From contig JBEKGJ010000001.1 of the NCBI GenBank assembly GCA_050012855.1, positions 62,001 through 126,000 of the forward strand: a stretch of 64,000 nt of DNA. The letters are read 5' to 3'. This document shows positions 1-8,681 of the stretch, in pieces. Origin of the DNA: JAJXZJ01 sp050012855 (GTDB lineage Bacteria > Verrucomicrobiota > Verrucomicrobiia > Limisphaerales > J093). Position 1 is the first letter of the stretch; each line of letters starts with the position of its first letter. Below the pieces are notes generated by a model. It searched no databases. It saw only the letters and a program-made list of their open reading frames with translations, and had not been told where the DNA came from. The position numbers were made by a program, and so were the translations under genes.

Positions 1-206
1 TTGGTATTCAGGCTGGTGCCATCGAAGTCATCCTGATATCCATTGACGGTTCGACCAAAGTCAGATGGAGCCGCTGATTGTGCATTTAATGTGGCAAGCA
101 ACAGGAGATGCGCCGCGACTAACGTTGGAAGAGTCATGGCCGGCCGCGGTATCCAGTATTTCAGAAGAACATCAACATCTTTGATGGAGTATCTCTTAAT
201 ATTCAT
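1..206 (-). CDS. N-terminus of a secreted protein (cut by window start)
   Basis: The minus strand reads from an ATG at 206 through the window edge without a stop. The first 23 codons are polar and basic. An internal ATG at 137 is followed by a hydrophobic stretch (LVAAHLLLLATLNAQSA) that looks like a signal peptide with an Ala-x-Ala type end, so 137 is an equally good start. The mature part begins with a YQDDFDGTSLNT block, which recalls the N-terminus of concanavalin-fold or GH16-like secreted proteins common in Verrucomicrobiota; that family placement is inference from about 20 residues. The downstream neighbour on the same strand is a GH16 enzyme, so a role in glycan binding or cleavage would fit. 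The remainder of the gene lies outside the window. Confidence 0.55.
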   Translation of the reverse strand, partial: MNIKRYSIKDVDVLLKYWIPRPAMTLPTLVAAHLLLLATLNAQSAAPSDFGRTVNGYQDDFDGTSLNT

Positions 207-730
207 ACAACATATTCTCCGTTACTGCGTGGTGAAGATGAATAAGCGGTTCTGATAGAGCGCCCAATTAATCTGTGCGCCGCGAGCGTTCAAATGCGCA
301 GCCTGCATTTGTTCGTCGCGCCCGAAGCCGACTGCAAGTCGGCGCTGCGCTGGTTTGATTTTTGAAGGGGTTCGTATTCGTAGAAGTGGCTCGCTTCGTT
401 TGGAGTGACCGAAAAGTCCTGGGAGGATTGCCAACGCCATCGGGAAGATTTGAGCGCGACCGTCGAGCAAGAAACAAAGACTCCCTTGGTATTTCCGTCG
501 TGGACAAGCACGGCTCCCGAATCGGTTCGATTTGGCCGGCGCATTCATGACCGCGGCGTCTCTTTTCTCCGAGGAGTGTGGGGAGATTCTTAGCTCCGGT
601 GCCCTGGCGGGGTCAAGAGTTTTTCCTCCTCCGGGGCAAACGCTGGGCAGATCGTGCCCCCCCGGTGATGAAGAACAAGGTAATGAGCACCGGCCGGTGA
701 CGACGCCACCCGGCCGCCCGGCTGATGCTT
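207..730. other. Non-coding stretch, 524 bp
   Basis: No reading frame here has coding character. A short GC-rich inverted motif (gaagccgactgcaagtcggc near 326-345) resembles the small palindromes that litter spacers elsewhere in this window. No promoter or RNA gene could be recognised. Confidence 0.4.
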
Positions 731-1618
731 TTATTCCCGCGTTCCGCGCCGCACCCAGGCGCGCACGTAATCCACGCTGAACGTCGAAGGCAGGTCGGCG
801 TCGGCCGGCATTCCGAACCAGTCCGACATGGTTTCGCTGTCGAAGATGAGGAACAACGGCTGGTGCCACATCGTGTTCTCGACCCAGCGAATCAGCACAC
901 CGTCGAAGTAGTACCGGATCTGGTCGCGGTCCCATTCGAGGCCATAGATGTGGAAGTCGTCCGCCAGCGGCGCAGGCGCCAGCCATTCGCCGTGGGCGTC
1001 CCAGTGACGCGTCTCCTGCGGCGTGCGGAAGACATGGACGTTCATGTTCAGTTTGCGCTCAAAACCCTTCGCCTTGCCGCCCAGCTCGAACACATCAATC
1101 TCCGTCTGCCACGCAGGCGAATCGTCCTGCTGGAACCAGAACGAGCTGGAGCCGGCGGAATTCATGGGCCGCGCCCTGACCTCGTAGTAACCGTAGCCGG
1201 CCCGGACCCGGGAATGCAGCGCGGCGGAGGTGTAGCCCTGATAGCCCTGCTGGGCCAGTGCGGGCGGCAACGTCTCCCGCCGCATCTTGAGATTCAAACA
1301 ACCGTTTTGGACGGTGACGTTGGTCGGGCTGAACCAGGCCGGCTGCCGGCCCGCCCACCATTCCAGGCCCACAATCCATTTGTTGGTGTCGAGGCCGCCT
1401 GACCCGTTGAACTCGTCGCTGAGCACGGGCACCTTCACCCAGCCGCCGTGGTTTTGTTGATCCGAGAGTGGCCGTTTGTCCGTCACCCGCCGGGGTGTGG
1501 AACCGAGCTGGTTGGTGAGCGTCCAACTTTTCGGCGGCGGCGCCGCGAGGGCCAGGCCAGTGGCCAGTGCCAGCGCGACACCGAAATCAAGCCAATGAGC
1601 CAACAACGGGAACTTCAT
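731..1618 (-). CDS. Secreted glycoside hydrolase family 16 (beta-glucanase type)
   Basis: A 295-aa protein with a signal peptide (about residues 1-26, ending ...LALAAP) and a GH16 concanavalin-fold domain (about 65-290). The family signature ExDxxE is present as EIDVFE: Glu173 as nucleophile, Asp175, and Glu178 as acid/base. GH16 enzymes hydrolyse beta-1,3/1,4-glucans, agarose, carrageenan or related galactans with retention; the substrate cannot be told from sequence alone. The start MKFPLLAH at 1618 is chosen because it puts the hydrophobic leader at the N-terminus; the frame stays open for another 25 codons upstream but these lack leader character. The enzyme is probably periplasmic or exported. 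Confidence 0.88.
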   Translation of the reverse strand: MKFPLLAHWLDFGVALALATGLALAAPPPKSWTLTNQLGSTPRRVTDKRPLSDQQNHGGWVKVPVLSDEFNGSGGLDTNKWIVGLEWWAGRQPAWFSPTNVTVQNGCLNLKMRRETLPPALAQQGYQGYTSAALHSRVRAGYGYYEVRARPMNSAGSSSFWFQQDDSPAWQTEIDVFELGGKAKGFERKLNMNVHVFRTPQETRHWDAHGEWLAPAPLADDFHIYGLEWDRDQIRYYFDGVLIRWVENTMWHQPLFLIFDSETMSDWFGMPADADLPSTFSVDYVRAWVRRGTRE

Positions 1619-2034
1619 GGGGGGAGTCTGGTTCGGAGCGGCGGAAAAAATCAAGCCGTTCGCGTGTGCCCACAACCCACCTAGTCCGCTCAACCCTCAA
1701 CCAACAACCATCAACATCACCAAAGGTGGCCCGCCGACTGCTGGGCGGCGGAGCCAAACGTCGTGGCCCGGTGGTCCGCGACCCACCATGGGGTCTCGTG
1801 GCGGCAGCTTGGGAAACGAGCGGCAGGGCGCTGCTGCGACGGCGCCCCATCGGCTTGTGAACATCAACGCGGAACGAGAAATCAGGGCCGCGGAGCACCG
1901 CGAGCCAGGTTGGGCCAGCGGCCGTGGGCTTTATGCCGCTTGTGCCGCTTCGCGGCCTTTCCTGCTGCAGCTTTGATTCCACGCTGGGCTTGAATTCCTC
2001 GCCGAAAGCGTTTACGCCATGAGGCACATTCATC
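1619..2034. other. Spacer with dispersed-repeat modules
   Basis: A 416-bp spacer with no credible gene. It holds the CTCAACCCTCAACC-type simple repeat near 1688-1710, a module cgtcgtggcccggtggtccg at 1760-1779, and the R2 repeat described separately. The same modules recur, in a different order, near 21.2-21.3 kb. Confidence 0.5.
1858..1924. repeat. Dispersed repeat R2, copy 1
   Basis: About 67 bp that match 21228-21299 with a few substitutions and one short indel. The shared core includes acgcggaacgagaaat, gcggagcaccgc and ccaggttgggccagcggcc. It lies in a spacer in both places, so it is an intergenic repeat and not a conserved gene segment. Confidence 0.75.
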
Positions 2035-2658
2035 ATGGTCACGGTTTCAAGCAGGATCATCATCGCGTGCTGGATCACTTTCCTCGTTTACTGGGTGATC
2101 AGCGCACTACGGGTGAAGGCAACGGCCGAGCACCAAAGCGAGGTGTCCGCCGCCGCCCATCGAATCCCGGTGGGATTGGGCTGGTTTTTGCTGCTCTATC
2201 AGGGTCTGCCGCCACCCATGAATCTCGTGGTGCTGCCGCGGGCGGATTGGGCGCTGGTCCTTGGTGTTGTGATCTGCGTGTTCGGGTTGTTCGTGACGAT
2301 CTGGGCGCGCCGGACGCTGGCGGGAAACTGGAGCAGTGATGTCACGTTCAAGCAGGGACATGAACTGGTGAAGTCGGGGCCGTACCGCTTCGTGCGGCAT
2401 CCCATCTACACGGGTTTGCTCTTGATGTGTCTCGGCTCGGCCATCGAAATCGGCCGGCTGCGCTGCGGGTTGGGCCTCGTCGTGGTGGGCCTTGGCTTCT
2501 GGATCAAGCTGAGGCAGGAGGAAAAACTGTTGCTGCGACATTTCCCCGACGCCTATCCGGCCTATCGCAAACAGGTGCAAGCACTCGTGCCGTTTGGGCG
2601 GATTCGAGTGGCTGACGCCAGTGGAAGGGAGGGTGCAAGTGGCAGTCCTCACCAGTGA
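2035..2658 (+). CDS. Isoprenylcysteine carboxyl methyltransferase family membrane protein
   Basis: A 207-aa integral membrane protein with four or five hydrophobic segments (about 8-25, 46-58, 72-92, 125-155). The ICMT/PEMT family signature GPYRFVRHPIY is at residues 115-125, followed by the usual hydrophobic hairpin and a charged C-terminal block (RQEEKLLLRHFPDAYPAY) that binds S-adenosylmethionine in the family. Bacterial members methylate small molecules, lipids or unknown substrates in the inner membrane; few have a known target. It stands alone between repeat-rich spacers, so context gives no hint of substrate. Confidence 0.85.
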   Translation: MVTVSSRIIIACWITFLVYWVISALRVKATAEHQSEVSAAAHRIPVGLGWFLLLYQGLPPPMNLVVLPRADWALVLGVVICVFGLFVTIWARRTLAGNWSSDVTFKQGHELVKSGPYRFVRHPIYTGLLLMCLGSAIEIGRLRCGLGLVVVGLGFWIKLRQEEKLLLRHFPDAYPAYRKQVQALVPFGRIRVADASGREGASGSPHQ

Positions 2659-2795
2659 CACTGTTGGCGTGAAAGCGTCCCGGTTCGGCTACGGGCCGGT
2701 CGTGAAGGGGGCCTGCATCTTGAGAACATGGCTTCAGGCGTCGGTGTGAGGCGGCTTCATTTCGCAGCACAGCCGGCTTGGTGCCGCGGCCCGCA

Positions 2796-3056
2796 AATGG
2801 TGGCTGCCGGACCGCTGGGCCGGCAGATGCTCCGTTTGTGCCATCCGTTCCCAGGGATGCGTGCGCCCAGCGGTCGCACGCCCACCATATGGGCCAATGA
2901 CGGGCATCGGGGGAGCGCGGCCGTCCTCGGCCACCGTCTTCGGCGTCCCGCCGAAGACTCCGGCCCGGGTGGCGGTCCGACCGATGGGCCGGACGAGGAG
3001 TTCCGACGGCGGGGACGCCGTCGGCTGCGCCCGAGACGGGCGCGGTCCCCATTTCC
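2796..3056. repeat. 261-bp direct repeat R1, copy 1
   Basis: Positions 2796-3056 match 3686-3946 at 253 of 261 bases with no gaps (offset exactly 890). The unit is very GC-rich and packed with small palindromes. Long frames cross it on several strands in both copies, but none has a start, a ribosome site or coding bias, so they look like by-products of GC content. The two copies flank hicBA in the same orientation. Confidence 0.9.
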
Positions 3057-3186
3057 TGGTACTGCCCGGCGGTCCGCGACCCACCCACCAAGGGCGCGCC
3101 TTCCCGGGTCGCTCACTCCCGCGCGTGCCGGGCGCTGCGGTTTGGGCGAATTCCTTTGCCGGCACAGCCGGCATGGTGCCGAGGTC

Positions 3187-3408
3187 TCAGCGCAGGAACA
3201 GTTCCCTGGGCAGTTGGCTCTGGCGGATGATCGCGCGCAACGTTCCGGCCCTGATCTCGTGATGATTGGGAACCGGCACGGTCACGGTCGTGTCTTCGAG
3301 CTGGCGTTGTATAATCAGGTGGCTGCCGCGCTGGCGCACCAGGGCGAATTCATGCGCTCTGAGGATTTCGCAGACTTCAGCGCCCGAGAAGACGCCGAGT
3401 TTAGGCAT
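3187..3408 (-). CDS. hicA: HicA-type mRNA interferase toxin
   Basis: A 73-aa protein with the HicA fold, a small double-stranded RNA-binding-like domain. The catalytic histidine is in the GSH motif at residues 28-30 (RQRGSHLII); the VPVPNH block and the C-terminal GTLRAIIRQ helix are the other family landmarks. HicA toxins cleave mRNA and tmRNA in the cytoplasm until bound by HicB. The start at 3408 overlaps the end of hicB by 8 bp, consistent with translational coupling. Length is typical for the family, and no inactivating change is visible. Confidence 0.92.
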   Translation of the reverse strand: MPKLGVFSGAEVCEILRAHEFALVRQRGSHLIIQRQLEDTTVTVPVPNHHEIRAGTLRAIIRQSQLPRELFLR

Positions 3409-3625
3409 AGGTGGCCTCGAACCGGCTGACGATGACCTCCGGGTGGAAGCGGTGCTCGACCTCGGAAGGCGAGGCGGTTTCGAGAAACAACTCGACGGCT
3501 TCGCGCAGATTGGCCAGCGCTTCGTCCATCGTCGCTCCCTGGCTCGCCACGTCGAATTCAGGACAGAGCGAGACATAGCCGTCACCTTCACGCTCCAGCA
3601 ATCCGGTCAATTGAAGCTGCTTCAT
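3401..3625 (-). CDS. hicB: HicB-type antitoxin
   Basis: A 74-aa protein with the partial RNase H-like HicB domain: an N-terminal strand (LTGLLEREGDGYVSLCPEF) and the following GATMDEALANLREAVELFLE helix. It is the short form without an added helix-turn-helix or ribbon-helix-helix DNA-binding domain, so autoregulation would need another route. It is encoded upstream of hicA and overlaps it, the order hicB-hicA being the less common one. The promoter must lie in the R1 repeat side at about 3626-3690. Confidence 0.9.
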   Translation of the reverse strand: MKQLQLTGLLEREGDGYVSLCPEFDVASQGATMDEALANLREAVELFLETASPSEVEHRFHPEVIVSRFEATYA

Positions 3626-3685
3626 AACGGCATCAGTGTGGCGCGAATCGCCTCGAGGCGCAACCGCGCGGTCGCGACTGGCCGC

Positions 3686-3946
3686 AATGGTGGCTGCCGG
3701 ACCGCTGGGCCGGCTGATGCTCCGTTTGTGCCATCCGTTCCCAGGGATGCGTGCGCTCAGCGGTCGCACGCCCACCATACGGGCCGATGACGGGAATTGG
3801 GGGAGCGCGGCCGTCCTCGGCCGCCGTCTTCGGCGTCCCGCCGAAGACTCCGGCCCGGGTGGCGGTCCGACCGATGGGCCGGACGTGGAGTTCCGACGGC
3901 GGGGACGCCGTCGGCTGCGCCCGAGACGGGCGCGGTCCCCATTTCC
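3686..3946. repeat. 261-bp direct repeat R1, copy 2
   Basis: Second copy of R1, 97 % identical to 2796-3056. It ends only 2 bp beyond the stop codon of the beta-helix gene (stop at 3949-3951), so on that side it sits directly at the gene's 3' end. Confidence 0.9.
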
Positions 3947-3948
3947 AA

Positions 3949-6021
3949 CTACGGGCCGGCGATGGCGGGCAGCATCGGCGTGCGCGCGATGGCTTTGAGC
4001 GCCGGTGATTGCACGCCAAACTGGTCCATCGTGAAGTTGCAAAATCCCATCGCCAGCGCCGGCGAGCCGGGTTTCACTCGATAATCTCCCGCGGCCGGGT
4101 TCACGAACTCAGCATCCGCGACCACCGAACGTTCGTCCCGGCCGCTGGCGCGTTGCAGAACGGTTGCCGGCCCGGGCGAGACCACCCCGGGCGCGTGTAG
4201 CAGGTTGAAATCGCATTCCGCGCCCCACGGTTTCGGCACGTTGATCGGCCGGTACTCCGTGAACACGATGTTGCGCCGGAAGACATCGCCGCTGTCGCGG
4301 AACCACACATGCGGATGAAATGAGTTGTGGACGATCACGTTGTTCTCGACCACCCGGTGAAAGCCTTCGCGGTTCTTGAGCCCGCCGTTCAGGCAGAGGT
4401 TCTCCCGGATTTCGTAATTCGACGAGCCGTCGTCGAGATCAATGTCCCAGCCGTGGTCGCAACGCCAGCGGTTGTGGCGCAGCACGGTCGGTCGGACCGC
4501 GTCGAGGAACGGCAGGCCGCGGTCGGCGCCGGACATGATCGTGTTCAGGTCCACGCCGCGCAGGTTCCAAAAGCGGTCGCGGCCCCAGGAATTGAACGAA
4601 CCGTGGTCGCCGGTCTCCTTCACCGTGTCGAAGACGTCGCAGAACTCGATGACGTGGCCGCCCCAGGCACCGTTGCCGATGTTGATGCCGGCACGCGGCA
4701 CGTCATAGATCGAGCAGTGCCGCACCGTGATGCCCTGCGCGAGGTCAATCTCGACGCCGGCCGTTTGTTTCTCGACCCGCCCCGTCCCGTGGATCAGGCA
4801 GTCCCTGACGAGACAGTCGGCGGGAAAGTTGTCCGTTCGCTGGCCGGGCGTCCGGTCAATTCGGGCAACGTCGTTTTGCTGTTTCCAGGTGACACCGTCG
4901 CGCACCGCCGGCGGATCGCCGACGAACGCGATGCCGTTCGCGCCCGCCCGGGCGATGTGGCAGCCGCGAATCCAGACGCGCCGGTTGTAGTTGTTTACAA
5001 ACACGGCGTTGCCACCCGGCTGGTCGAGGAAGCAATCGTCGAGCGCGAAGTCCTCGGCCCCGTCGAAGAACACCGCGCCGCCGCGGTAAATCGTCCAGTC
5101 GCTGCGCAGAAGCGGTTCCCGCGTTTCCATGAACGTCCGGGCCGTGTGACGGAAGGTGAACCCGCGCAGCGTGACGAATTTCACCGGCCGGGCGGGGCTG
5201 CCGCGCAGTTCGATCAGGTGGCGCAGGCGCACGGCTTCGACCGTGGCCCGGGCGAGGTCCAACCCCGGCGGCGGTTTGAAGAACAGCGTGCCTTGATGGG
5301 CATCGAGGAACCACTCGCCGGGCGCGTCGAGTTCCTCGAAAATGTTTTCGACGAAACGGTATTGCCGGTGCATCGGCGCGGGACGGTTGTTTTGCCAGCC
5401 GCCCTCGTAGGTCAGGTTGCCCGCCGCGTCCTTGCCGGTGATGACGTAGTGAAGACCGCCCCACATCGCTTCGTGCAACGCATGGATGAAGCCGCCGCGC
5501 GGGTCGGCCCAGCGTTTCACCCGCTCCGGACTGATGGCGTCGGCTGCGTAGCCGTTGAAGATGTCCACGGTGGGATCGAAGTTCGGGTAACGCGCCAATG
5601 GCTGGCGTTCGCCATTGACGAAAAGCTGGTCGGTCGTAAAACCCGCCGGCACGTTCGCCTGCATGATGCCGTTGCGGAACGGCCGCCAGTTCAACGCCAG
5701 CTTCTCGCCGCCACTCACAACCACCGTTTCCCCGCGCCACGCTGCAAAGGTCACCGGGGCGGACTTGGCGCCCGAATCCGCCGCGGTGAACACGAGGGTT
5801 TGCGGCAGGTAATAGGTGCCGCCACGAAACCACACGGTCACCGCACCCCGCGCCGGCAGACGTCGGGCCTTTTCCTGGGCGACGGCGAACGTGCGCAACG
5901 GCCGGGATTGTGTGCCGGGATTCGCGTCATCGCCCCGCGGAGCGACAAACAATACGGCGGCCAGGGCGCGGCCGGCGAACGCGACCGCCAGTCCCAGTGA
6001 AATCGTGCTCCGGTTTATCAT
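3949..6021 (-). CDS. Secreted right-handed parallel beta-helix protein
   Basis: A 690-aa protein with a signal peptide (about 1-21, ...AFAGRALA). The N-terminal segment FVAPRGDDANPGTQSRPLRT is the DUF1565-like entry motif typical of extracellular beta-helix proteins. The middle (about 250-600) is rich in G-x-N-I/V and V-x-x-N-V-I type turns (for example GINIGNGAWGGHVIEFCDV, VVENNVIVHN), as expected for stacked coils. Such folds occur in polysaccharide lyases and polygalacturonase-like hydrolases, but no catalytic set could be assigned. It lies 9 bp downstream of the GH29 gene on the same strand and is probably co-transcribed with it. Confidence 0.85.
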   Translation of the reverse strand: MINRSTISLGLAVAFAGRALAAVLFVAPRGDDANPGTQSRPLRTFAVAQEKARRLPARGAVTVWFRGGTYYLPQTLVFTAADSGAKSAPVTFAAWRGETVVVSGGEKLALNWRPFRNGIMQANVPAGFTTDQLFVNGERQPLARYPNFDPTVDIFNGYAADAISPERVKRWADPRGGFIHALHEAMWGGLHYVITGKDAAGNLTYEGGWQNNRPAPMHRQYRFVENIFEELDAPGEWFLDAHQGTLFFKPPPGLDLARATVEAVRLRHLIELRGSPARPVKFVTLRGFTFRHTARTFMETREPLLRSDWTIYRGGAVFFDGAEDFALDDCFLDQPGGNAVFVNNYNRRVWIRGCHIARAGANGIAFVGDPPAVRDGVTWKQQNDVARIDRTPGQRTDNFPADCLVRDCLIHGTGRVEKQTAGVEIDLAQGITVRHCSIYDVPRAGINIGNGAWGGHVIEFCDVFDTVKETGDHGSFNSWGRDRFWNLRGVDLNTIMSGADRGLPFLDAVRPTVLRHNRWRCDHGWDIDLDDGSSNYEIRENLCLNGGLKNREGFHRVVENNVIVHNSFHPHVWFRDSGDVFRRNIVFTEYRPINVPKPWGAECDFNLLHAPGVVSPGPATVLQRASGRDERSVVADAEFVNPAAGDYRVKPGSPALAMGFCNFTMDQFGVQSPALKAIARTPMLPAIAGP

Positions 6022-6030
6022 CGCCTGCGG

Positions 6031-7998
6031 TCATTGCGAGACAGGCGCCAGCGTCACCGATTGGAGCCCGATGACCTTCCAGGGCGGCTCGGTGCGCGGG
6101 CGGACGGCGAGCGTGAACCGCCCCGGCTGCTCCAGCTTAAGCGTGCCGAGGGTCTCCTTTGTGAACACGGCCCAACTGCCCGTGGACCGCGAGCGGCCGC
6201 TGACCTGCCGTCCCGCGAGTTCGACGGCGAATTCGCTGCCTGCGGCGCCGGCATCGCAGGAATAAACCACCTCCACCCTGTAGCTGCCGGGCCGGGTGAG
6301 TTGCAATTCCCAGGAGACAAAATCGTTCGGATCGCCCCAGTAGCCAATGTTGTCTTTGCCCCCGCCGACCTCATAGCGCGGCGATGCGCCGTGAATTGTC
6401 GCCTCGTTCGCTCGCAAGACGATCCGCCCGTCGGCTTGCGGGCGGATGGCGGCGGTCATGATGGGCGCGGGCTGAAGACCGTCGCCGAGGATGCGGAACG
6501 CGCAAGTGTAATCGCACGGCTTCGCGGCCGGCAGCGTGATGATCAACCCGTCCTCAGTCTGCCGCCAGGCCAGCGCGCCGCGGTGGCCCAGCAGCGCGAC
6601 CCGTCGCACGCGGCCCTGCCCGGGGAAGGAGGCCAGCGACCGGATGGTCACGCGGCCGTCCGCGGGCCAGCCGAGGCTGAAGGCGTAAATGGCATTGCCC
6701 TTGGTGGTGAAGCGGATGTCCGCCGCGGTGTAACGCAGGCTGCCTTCATTGAAGCCGCCGCCCGCCACGCGGGCCGGCCCTTCGCCGCAAACGTTCCACG
6801 GGCGCGTGCCGAAGACCGCGTCGCCGTTGACCCGCATCCAGGCGGCCATGCCGGCCAGGATGTTTTCCTCCCCGGCGTCGAGCGTTCCGTCGGGCCGCAA
6901 CGGCAGGTTGAGGAGCAGGTTGCCGTTCTTGCTGACGATGTCCACGAGCATCTGGAGGACGGTTTCGGTGGTCTTGTAGCGAAGCCCGGCCTTGTAATAC
7001 CAATCGCCGACGCAGGTGTCGGTCTGCCACGGTTGCGGTTTGATGGCGTCGCGCACGCCGCGTTCGAGGTCTTCGACGGCCGAGCCGTCCACGAACTCGC
7101 CGCCGTCGCGGTTGTTTTTCCAGGTGTAAACCGCTTCGAGCCGCCCGCGGTGACGCTGACGATTGTCGTTGTAGAAATGCGCCAGCAGCCGGCGCCCGTA
7201 GTCGCCGAACGGCAGGCTGCCGTCGGAATACAGCAGGTCCGGATGGTAGCTGTCCACCAGGTCGGTGATGCGGTTGAACCACGTCTGTTTGAACGACTCC
7301 GGTGCGTTCTTCGCGTACCACCCGTCGGGGTGTTCGTTGCCGGACCAATAGAGATCGGCATAGCGCGGATCGGCGCCATCATAGGGCACACCGGCGAGCG
7401 GGCCGTTGGTGTCGGCGCCCTTGCTGACATTGTACCAGCCCCAACTGGCGCCGAGGTGCTCGGTCACGCCGAAGCGCAGGCCGCATTTATCCGCCGCCTT
7501 TTTCCATTCGCCCACGATGTCGCGATGCGGCCCCATGTTCACCGAATTCCAACGATGGAACTTCGAGTTCCAGCAATCGAAGTTGTCGTGGTGATTGGCA
7601 ATGACGCAGAAGTACTTCGCGCCGGCCCTTTGGTAGAGCGCCATCAGGCGGTCGGGGTTCCACCGCTCGCCTTTCCAGAGCGGGATGAGGTCCTTGTAAC
7701 CGGACTGCGAAGGATGGCCATAGGTGCGCAGGTGATGTTCGTACTGCGGCTGGCCCGGGAGGTAGAGATTGCGGGCGTACCAATCGCCCTGCTGCGGCAC
7801 CGACTCCGGTCCCCAGCAGGCCCAAATGCCAAGTTTGGCGTCGCGGAACCATTCCGGGCACTGGTAGCGCCGGAGCGAGGACCAGTCCGGCGCGAACGCA
7901 TCCGTCGCGGGCGGCGAACCCGGGGTCGCCGCCAGCGACAACATGGTGGTGCCCAGCCAGCCCGCCATGAACAAAGTCCAGGGAATTCGTGTTTTCAT
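6031..7998 (-). CDS. Secreted GH29 alpha-L-fucosidase
   Basis: A 655-aa protein with a signal peptide (1-24, ...MLSLAATPG), a GH29 TIM barrel (about 40-400) and a C-terminal beta-sandwich plus a carbohydrate-binding-like region (about 480-655). Family landmarks include the WFRDAKLGIWACWG entry, HHDNFDCW near 136-143 and DLLYSDG with Asp259 as the presumed nucleophile. GH29 enzymes release terminal alpha-L-fucose. The start at 7998 is chosen because it begins the leader peptide; a longer open frame upstream lacks signal character. The beta-helix gene follows closely, suggesting a two-gene glycan utilisation unit. Confidence 0.88.
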   Translation of the reverse strand: MKTRIPWTLFMAGWLGTTMLSLAATPGSPPATDAFAPDWSSLRRYQCPEWFRDAKLGIWACWGPESVPQQGDWYARNLYLPGQPQYEHHLRTYGHPSQSGYKDLIPLWKGERWNPDRLMALYQRAGAKYFCVIANHHDNFDCWNSKFHRWNSVNMGPHRDIVGEWKKAADKCGLRFGVTEHLGASWGWYNVSKGADTNGPLAGVPYDGADPRYADLYWSGNEHPDGWYAKNAPESFKQTWFNRITDLVDSYHPDLLYSDGSLPFGDYGRRLLAHFYNDNRQRHRGRLEAVYTWKNNRDGGEFVDGSAVEDLERGVRDAIKPQPWQTDTCVGDWYYKAGLRYKTTETVLQMLVDIVSKNGNLLLNLPLRPDGTLDAGEENILAGMAAWMRVNGDAVFGTRPWNVCGEGPARVAGGGFNEGSLRYTAADIRFTTKGNAIYAFSLGWPADGRVTIRSLASFPGQGRVRRVALLGHRGALAWRQTEDGLIITLPAAKPCDYTCAFRILGDGLQPAPIMTAAIRPQADGRIVLRANEATIHGASPRYEVGGGKDNIGYWGDPNDFVSWELQLTRPGSYRVEVVYSCDAGAAGSEFAVELAGRQVSGRSRSTGSWAVFTKETLGTLKLEQPGRFTLAVRPRTEPPWKVIGLQSVTLAPVSQ

Positions 7999-8173
7999 CC
8001 GGCGAAACGAATGCTGCTGCCGGTGAGAGTAAACCGCTGGCGCGAAAACACACGCCTTATCGTCGGCCTTGTCGTGGGCCGGCAGCGCGGTCCGCGCGCA
8101 AGAAACCTGGTGAATTTGGGTGTGGTGAATTTGGGGATTGTGGGGCGGACTTGGCGGGTGTAAAAGGGCAGCC

Positions 8174-8602
8174 ATGAAAAAGCTTTTATTTACCACGATT
8201 CTCGCAGTGTTTGGCTTCACGGTGGCGGGCCTGGTTGCCGGCTGCGGTCCCTCCAAGCCGAAGGTGGATGTTGCCGCGCAACTGCAGGCGCTCAAGAGCG
8301 GCGATGTAAACGCCAAATGCGATGCCCTCGCGGCGATCGCTTCCGCCGGCCCGGCGGCCGCGGCGGCGGTGCCTCAAGTCATGGAGGAGCTGAAGAATAG
8401 CGACGCCTTGGTCCGCCGGCTGGCGGTCCTCGCGCTGGGCCAGATCGGTGCCCCGGCGGCGACGCCGGCGCTGCCTGAGTTGCGCAAGCTGATGGAGGAT
8501 GGCGACCGCGATGTCGCGCGAAATGCCCTCAACTCCGTGAAGGCCATTGACCCGAAAGGTCCCGAAGCGAAATCCCCCAATATGCCGAACGTGATGCCTT
8601 AA
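8174..8602 (+). CDS. HEAT-repeat lipoprotein
   Basis: A 142-aa protein with a lipoprotein signal (lipobox LVAGC, Cys24). The mature part has two or three short alpha-helical repeats with HEAT/PBS-lyase character: ALKSGDVNAKCDALAAIAS, EELKNSDALVRRLAVLALGQIG and KLMEDGDRDVARNALNSV. HEAT repeats are protein-interaction scaffolds; the partner is unknown. It is likely anchored in the outer or inner membrane facing the periplasm. The gene is divergent from the GH29 gene, with about 175 bp between the starts. Confidence 0.82.
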   Translation: MKKLLFTTILAVFGFTVAGLVAGCGPSKPKVDVAAQLQALKSGDVNAKCDALAAIASAGPAAAAAVPQVMEELKNSDALVRRLAVLALGQIGAPAATPALPELRKLMEDGDRDVARNALNSVKAIDPKGPEAKSPNMPNVMP

Positions 8603-8681
8603 CGCACGAGGCATCCCGACTTTCGCCCATCATTGGCCTGGCCCCGGCCCCCGAACGGCCGGGCGATCAGACCAGTCGGGC

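Noticed and set aside
2734..4042. Frames crossing the R1 repeats on both strands
   Set aside because: They exist in all frames of a highly palindromic GC-rich repeat and none has a start or ribosome site.
4327..6000. Long plus-strand frame opposite the beta-helix gene
   Set aside because: It is the antisense shadow of a GC-rich gene with a signal peptide and clear fold on the minus strand.
6034..8163. 709-codon plus-strand frame opposite the GH29 gene
   Set aside because: Antisense shadow; the minus-strand product has an intact catalytic domain.
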